NCBI GenBank assembly: GCA_016929205.1
Contig: JAFGJF010000005.1
Coordinates: forward strand, 1-16,257
Direction: 5' to 3'
Length of the DNA: 16,257 nt
Origin: Anaerolineae bacterium
GTDB taxonomy: Bacteria > Chloroflexota > Anaerolineae > JAFGEY01
Under the pieces are notes generated by a model. It was given only the letters and a program-made list of their open reading frames with translations. It had not been told where the DNA came from and searched no databases. This document shows positions 13,429 to 16,257 of the stretch, in pieces. A program made the position numbers and the translations under genes. Each line of letters begins with the position of its first letter. Within the stretch, counting starts at the first letter, position 1.

Positions 13429-14670
13429 TCAGGGGCGTACGCGCGCCGGGATCAGGAAAAAAGCGGGAAATCCGACCAGTACGAAGAACAAAATGACCCA
13501 GGCACCGTTTTCATCCCAAAAGACGCCCAATTTACTGCGCGGAGCCAGGCTCTCTATCCAATCAGATTCAAGACGATCGAGCGAGCGTGCCAACACACGC
13601 TGCACACCACCTTCGCACGTTGCCCCGTCCGCATAGGCAGCGAGCAAATCATGCAGCTTTTGCCGCCCTTGAGTATCTCGAATAAAGCCGATCAAGCTGG
13701 CACTCTGAGCATAAGCTAACCTTGCACGCTCCTGGCTGGCCGGAAAAGCGGCGCACAAGGTGCTGAATGGAATAACGTCATCGTTCTCGATCACGTCTTG
13801 AATCAACTGCTGCGCATTCGGGTCCGGCATAAACGCATATTCCACCGACGTTGCCAACCCTTCCGTAAGCCAAAACGGGATGCGCGCAAAGTCGTTTCGT
13901 GTTGCTTCGTGGATCAACGTATGCGTGATCTCGTGCGGCAGGACACGCTGTAAGCGTGGAATGTTTTCCGCTTGAGGAGAAAAAGAAACCAGGATGACAT
14001 TGGTTTCGTACAACGTTCGCGCCTCTTCTCCGACCAACAACGGTCCGGGCAAAGCCACCTGCAGATCGCGATGATCGGCATACAAATAGATATCGATCGG
14101 TCTGGTGATCTCGCCAACAGGGATGTCTTGACGCGCACGCTCCAGTCCGGCCAGCGACGTGTTCAGTGCCTGTTGAGCGATCGCGAGTTCACCCTGGTAC
14201 CAATGGAGGCGAATCGCCCCTTCTTGCCGCATATCCCAGTCAAAACGATTGTCAAGGTACGTGAACGTTTTGGGCTCGGTAATCAGTTGCTCCCCAGCAA
14301 CATCTTGAATCGTCCACCAATAAGAGACCTCGACAAATGGGCGGATATAGCGGGTCTGGATATCGTGGACATAGTCCAGATCGATCGCCAGACTTGAATC
14401 AAATTCAATCGCCTCGGCAATGGTTCCTTGCGTATCCAGGGTTCGATAAGCCAGGACCACAGACTGAAGCGGGCGATCGCCGGCTGCCTGGAGGTGAAAC
14501 CGCACATATTGCCCGAAAGCAAATTCGTGTTCGTTGAGCTGGACTTGAATAGACTGGTTCGCATAACTCGTCGGCAAAATGCCAAACAAACCCATACTCA
14601 CCAGCGCCAACGCCCAACAAAGCGCCAACATACCCGACCGTATTCTGTTATGCCTCCATTGAAGAGCCAT
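13429..14670 (-). CDS. Secreted, membrane-tethered peptidase-MA-like metalloprotease
   Basis: A 413-residue protein from the chosen ATG. An N-terminal signal peptide is seen: a basic stretch (RHNRIRSG), a hydrophobic core (about residues 14-33) and a likely cleavage after SYA near residue 37. The zinc site is HEITH (H246, H250), with E270 in FWLTEGLAT as third ligand; E247 would be the catalytic base. This HExxH plus WxxEGxA pattern is the peptidase MA-like gluzincin family. Residues about 38-140 look like a beta domain. A C-terminal hydrophobic segment (about 390-408) followed by R-rich residues would anchor it in the membrane, with the catalytic part outside. The frame extends to a GTG at 14718, but a TATAAT box at 14727-14732 would place transcription start almost on that codon; ATGs at 14679 and 14670 remain, and the latter gives the best signal peptide. 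It is the first gene of a four-gene cluster. Substrate unknown. Confidence 0.87.
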   Translation of the reverse strand: MALQWRHNRIRSGMLALCWALALVSMGLFGILPTSYANQSIQVQLNEHEFAFGQYVRFHLQAAGDRPLQSVVLAYRTLDTQGTIAEAIEFDSSLAIDLDYVHDIQTRYIRPFVEVSYWWTIQDVAGEQLITEPKTFTYLDNRFDWDMRQEGAIRLHWYQGELAIAQQALNTSLAGLERARQDIPVGEITRPIDIYLYADHRDLQVALPGPLLVGEEARTLYETNVILVSFSPQAENIPRLQRVLPHEITHTLIHEATRNDFARIPFWLTEGLATSVEYAFMPDPNAQQLIQDVIENDDVIPFSTLCAAFPASQERARLAYAQSASLIGFIRDTQGRQKLHDLLAAYADGATCEGGVQRVLARSLDRLESDWIESLAPRSKLGVFWDENGAWVILFFVLVGFPAFFLIPARVRP

Positions 14671-14726
14671 TCCACCCATCTCTTGATTCTGGATGCCTGC
14701 AAATCGGGACCATATCACCTATATGG

Positions 14727-14732
14727 ATTATA
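14727..14732 (-). promoter_or_regulatory. Perfect -10 box for the peptidase/TPR cluster
   Basis: The minus strand reads TATAAT at 14732-14727. No good -35 hexamer is found at 16-18 bases, so the promoter may need an activator. The implied transcription start near 14720 argues against the GTG at 14718 as translation start of the peptidase. Confidence 0.5.
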
Positions 14733-14763
14733 CTGCAAGTCTGGGAATTTTGCACCTTTTTTT

Positions 14764-14792
14764 TTGCCAGGTCAGCGTTTTTTTGGTATACT
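14764..14792 (+). promoter_or_regulatory. Upstream sigma70 promoter of the YIP1 gene
   Basis: TTGCCA (14764-14769), a 17-base spacer and TATACT (14787-14792). The T-rich tract at 14757-14765 ahead of it may act as an UP-like element. The transcript would have a leader of about 180 nt to the YIP1 ATG. Confidence 0.6.
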
Positions 14793-14843
14793 GTGTGGAA
14801 TGAGGACAGTCTACCCGCCTACCATCTATGTGTTAACCTGATG

Positions 14844-14872
14844 TTGACAACAACAAGGCAACTTTTTATCAT
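14844..14872 (+). promoter_or_regulatory. Downstream sigma70 promoter of the YIP1 gene, with a dyad on the -35
   Basis: TTGACA (14844-14849), a 17-base spacer and TATCAT (14867-14872) give the same hexamers and spacing as the minus-strand promoter at 2440-2468. An 11-base dyad, TGTTG-A-CAACA (14842-14852), overlaps the -35 box and could be an operator. The leader to the ATG would be about 100 nt. Confidence 0.75.
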
Positions 14873-14976
14873 CCTGTGTGTTATTAACCTTGTTAGCAGT
14901 TGCAACACAAATTGCTTTAACATCGTATTGTAAATGGACCAATTTATCCATCACCTAAACCAAAGGAGGTAACATC

Positions 14977-15555
14977 ATGTTAATGAATCGGATTATCGGC
15001 GCGTTTACGTTTCGCAAAGAGGTGTACGCCGAGGTTGAGCGGGACGTCGAGTTCACCAACACGGCGTGGCTGCTGGTGGTCGTGATCAGTGCGATCAATC
15101 AGCTCGGGCAGCTTCCTGTCTATGGCTTCGGCGCCATTGGCCAGTGGCTGATCGCATCGATCGTCGCCATCATTTTGTCCGTGGGCGGGTTTGCCCTGGG
15201 CGCATTTCTGATCAGCTGGATCGGCAAGCAGTTCTTCAAGGCTGAGGTCGATTTTGGCGAAATGGTGCGCGTCCTGGGCCTGGCCTACGTGTGGAACGTC
15301 GTCGGCGTGATCGGCATTCTCGGCTTTATCCCCTTCTTGGCCTGCATCCTGGCTCCGATTGCCTTTATTGCCGCAATTGCCGGGCTGGTGGCCTGGCTCT
15401 TTGCCGCCAAAGAAGCGCTCGACCTGGATTGGGGCCCGACGGCCATCATCGTGATCATTGGCGTGATCGCCAACGTGATCATCACGATGGTGCTTTCAGG
15501 CATCATTTTGGGCATCTTGGGCGTGGGCGCAGCCGCCGCAGGTGCCTTCCAGTAA
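14977..15555 (+). CDS. YIP1-family multi-pass membrane protein
   Basis: A 192-residue integral membrane protein with about five hydrophobic segments (roughly residues 30-48, 56-84, 101-118, 121-145 and 155-185). The N-terminal FTFRKEVYAEVERD stretch before the first segment and the FAAKEALDLDWGPTAIIVII segment are typical of bacterial YIP1-domain proteins, as is the overall length. The function of bacterial members is not established. The ATG at 14977 follows AAAGGAGGTAACATC, a nearly perfect Shine-Dalgarno, and two good promoters lie upstream, so high expression is expected. An in-frame ATG two codons later is a less likely start. It is probably monocistronic, ending at the hairpin at 15561-15590. 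Confidence 0.88.
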   Translation: MLMNRIIGAFTFRKEVYAEVERDVEFTNTAWLLVVVISAINQLGQLPVYGFGAIGQWLIASIVAIILSVGGFALGAFLISWIGKQFFKAEVDFGEMVRVLGLAYVWNVVGVIGILGFIPFLACILAPIAFIAAIAGLVAWLFAAKEALDLDWGPTAIIVIIGVIANVIITMVLSGIILGILGVGAAAAGAFQ

Positions 15556-15560
15556 ATCAA

Positions 15561-15590
15561 TTGGGTGTGTTTCAAATGAAACACACCCAA
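15561..15590. terminator. 13-bp perfect hairpin shared by convergent genes
   Basis: TTGGGTGTGTTTC (15561-15573), loop AAAT, and GAAACACACCCAA (15578-15590) pair perfectly. It begins 6 nt after the YIP1 stop and ends just before the stop of the minus-strand small ORF. On the plus strand it is followed by ATCACTTTTC and on the minus strand by TTGATTT, so both T-runs are imperfect; a bidirectional terminator is the most likely role. Confidence 0.75.
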
Positions 15591-15591
15591 A

Positions 15592-15777
15592 TCACTTTTC
15601 GTCAAGCACGAACGATGCCAGTGTTGCAGCACCACTTTCCACAACAACGCTATTTTGAACAAGCGCCAGCCTTTCCAGCGTCTGCCAGAAATAGGCTCCG
15701 ATGTTGATGTGTAGCCTGGTATTGTGGTTTGTATCATCGGGGATTTGAACAGTGAAGAATGCTGTAGCAGGATGCAT
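15592..15777 (-). CDS. Possible small protein downstream of the DUF218 gene
   Basis: A 61-codon frame (MHPATAFFTVQIPDDTN at its start) with no recognised family, signal peptide or membrane segment. In its favour, it begins 9 nt after the stop of the DUF218 gene, GAGGG overlapping that TGA lies six bases ahead of its ATG, and it ends directly at the shared terminator hairpin. Against it, it is short and no motif supports it. A chance frame in a 3' UTR is the alternative. Confidence 0.4.
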   Translation of the reverse strand: MHPATAFFTVQIPDDTNHNTRLHINIGAYFWQTLERLALVQNSVVVESGAATLASFVLDEK

Positions 15778-15786
15778 TTGGTTCCC

Positions 15787-16257
15787 TCAGTCAAACTGTC
15801 CGAGAATAGCCCGGCTCCACCAGTACCCGATCCAACCTTTATACTCATAGAGCGCAACCGCTATTCGATCGAGGCTGAACCACCAGCTCAAGGTGTCGCT
15901 GCCGTAGAGCGCTGGCTGGACCGATATATCGATTTGCCTACCCAAAGTGTCTTCAAAGATTCTTTTGGCCCGGCGGCTGTGGTGTGCTGATGTAACCAAA
16001 AGAATCGACCCAATTCCTTGCTCGTGGCAAATATCCCTGGTATACTGTGCGTTCTCGATCGTTGAAAGGGAATGGTCTTCCTTCATCATCACGTCTTGAT
16101 CGAGTCCCAATGCCAGTGCCTGCCGCCTCATCAGTTCCGCTTCTGGCATCAACTCTTCACCTTCGAGGAGAATCGTCCCGGCGCTGATAATTATGACGGG
16201 CGCGTAACCTTGTCGATACAACTCGACGGCGCGCTGCATCCGTTCCGGTTTGTGATC
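15787..16257 (-). CDS. DUF218/YdcF-like protein, N-terminus outside window
   Basis: The frame is open to the end of the window: codons before the ATG at 16239 read DHKPER, which continues family-like sequence (DHKPERMQRAVELYRQGYAP), so the real start lies beyond 16257. The visible 156 residues show IIISAG, EAELMRRQALALGLD, SLSTIENAQYTRDI and SILLVTSAHHSRRAKRIFE, the conserved pattern of the DUF218 (YdcF/SanA-like) family, a Rossmann-like fold found in envelope-related proteins. E. coli YdcF binds S-adenosylmethionine; others are linked to envelope permeability. The ending WSRAILGQFD is ordinary for the family. A potential small gene follows it. Function in this organism is unknown. Confidence 0.88.
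   Translation of the reverse strand, partial: DHKPERMQRAVELYRQGYAPVIIISAGTILLEGEELMPEAELMRRQALALGLDQDVMMKEDHSLSTIENAQYTRDICHEQGIGSILLVTSAHHSRRAKRIFEDTLGRQIDISVQPALYGSDTLSWWFSLDRIAVALYEYKGWIGYWWSRAILGQFD

Noticed and set aside
14756..14765. T9-10 tract as a terminator
   Set aside because: No stem precedes the tract on the plus strand. It is better explained as an AT-rich element upstream of a promoter.
15285..15857. 190-codon minus-strand frame crossing the YIP1 gene end and the hairpin
   Set aside because: It overlaps the YIP1 coding region, the terminator and the DUF218 gene in another frame; no motif supports it.
1..16257. CRISPR array, toxin-antitoxin pair, phage or transposase genes
   Set aside because: I looked for regularly spaced repeats, typical short paired ORFs, integrase or DDE motifs and terminal inverted repeats with target duplications; none is visible.

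Overview
The window looks like an ordinary chromosomal segment of a free-living bacterium, most probably a member of the Chloroflexota (Anaerolineae-like). This is inferred from the gene mix: a single-RRM RNA-binding protein, a YIP1-family membrane protein, a GT39-type glycosyltransferase with a C-terminal beta domain, a GAF/PAS histidine kinase with a multi-pass N-terminus, many TPR proteins, and GTG/TTG starts. No alignment was possible, so the phylum is a guess. I see no phage, transposase, CRISPR array, rRNA or tRNA.

Layout. (1) 1-1690, plus strand: the C-terminal part of a DUF6282-type amidohydrolase-like protein, a REP-like hairpin, then an enolase-superfamily sugar-acid dehydratase. 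(2) 1691-2632: mostly non-coding, with a small RRM protein on the minus strand. That gene has a textbook sigma70 promoter about 170 nt upstream of its start codon and a strong intrinsic terminator between promoter and gene, so it has either an attenuated leader or a small RNA. (3) 2633-9581, plus strand: a tightly packed six-gene cluster encoding a flavin reductase-like protein, a GNAT acetyltransferase, ribonuclease Z, a GT39-like membrane glycosyltransferase, an orphan hybrid-sensor histidine kinase and a small 8-cysteine protein. Gaps are 10, 9, -4, 27 and 4 nt. (4) 9578-11305: fdhD (minus) and mobA (plus), divergent from a shared 159-bp intergenic region. Both act in molybdenum-enzyme maturation. 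(5) 11302-14670, minus strand: a four-gene cluster of a secreted peptidase-MA-like gluzincin, a soluble TPR protein, a membrane-anchored seven-TPR protein, and a helical protein made of two copies of one module. (6) 14719-16257: a divergent promoter region with two good sigma70 promoters, a YIP1 membrane protein with a near-perfect Shine-Dalgarno, a shared terminator hairpin, a doubtful small ORF, and a DUF218/YdcF-like protein that runs off the window.

How the genes work together. fdhD and mobA jointly support molybdopterin-guanine-dinucleotide enzymes such as formate dehydrogenase. The minus-strand peptidase/TPR cluster looks like a cell-envelope protein complex of unknown role. The plus-strand six-gene cluster has no obvious single pathway. 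The points most worth checking are the RRM leader with its promoter, short ORF and terminator; the two convergent gene pairs whose stop codons share one CTAG; the 8-cysteine protein; the internally duplicated protein; and the FdhD that lacks one cysteine of its usual CxxC pair. No convincing new defence or mobile system is visible.
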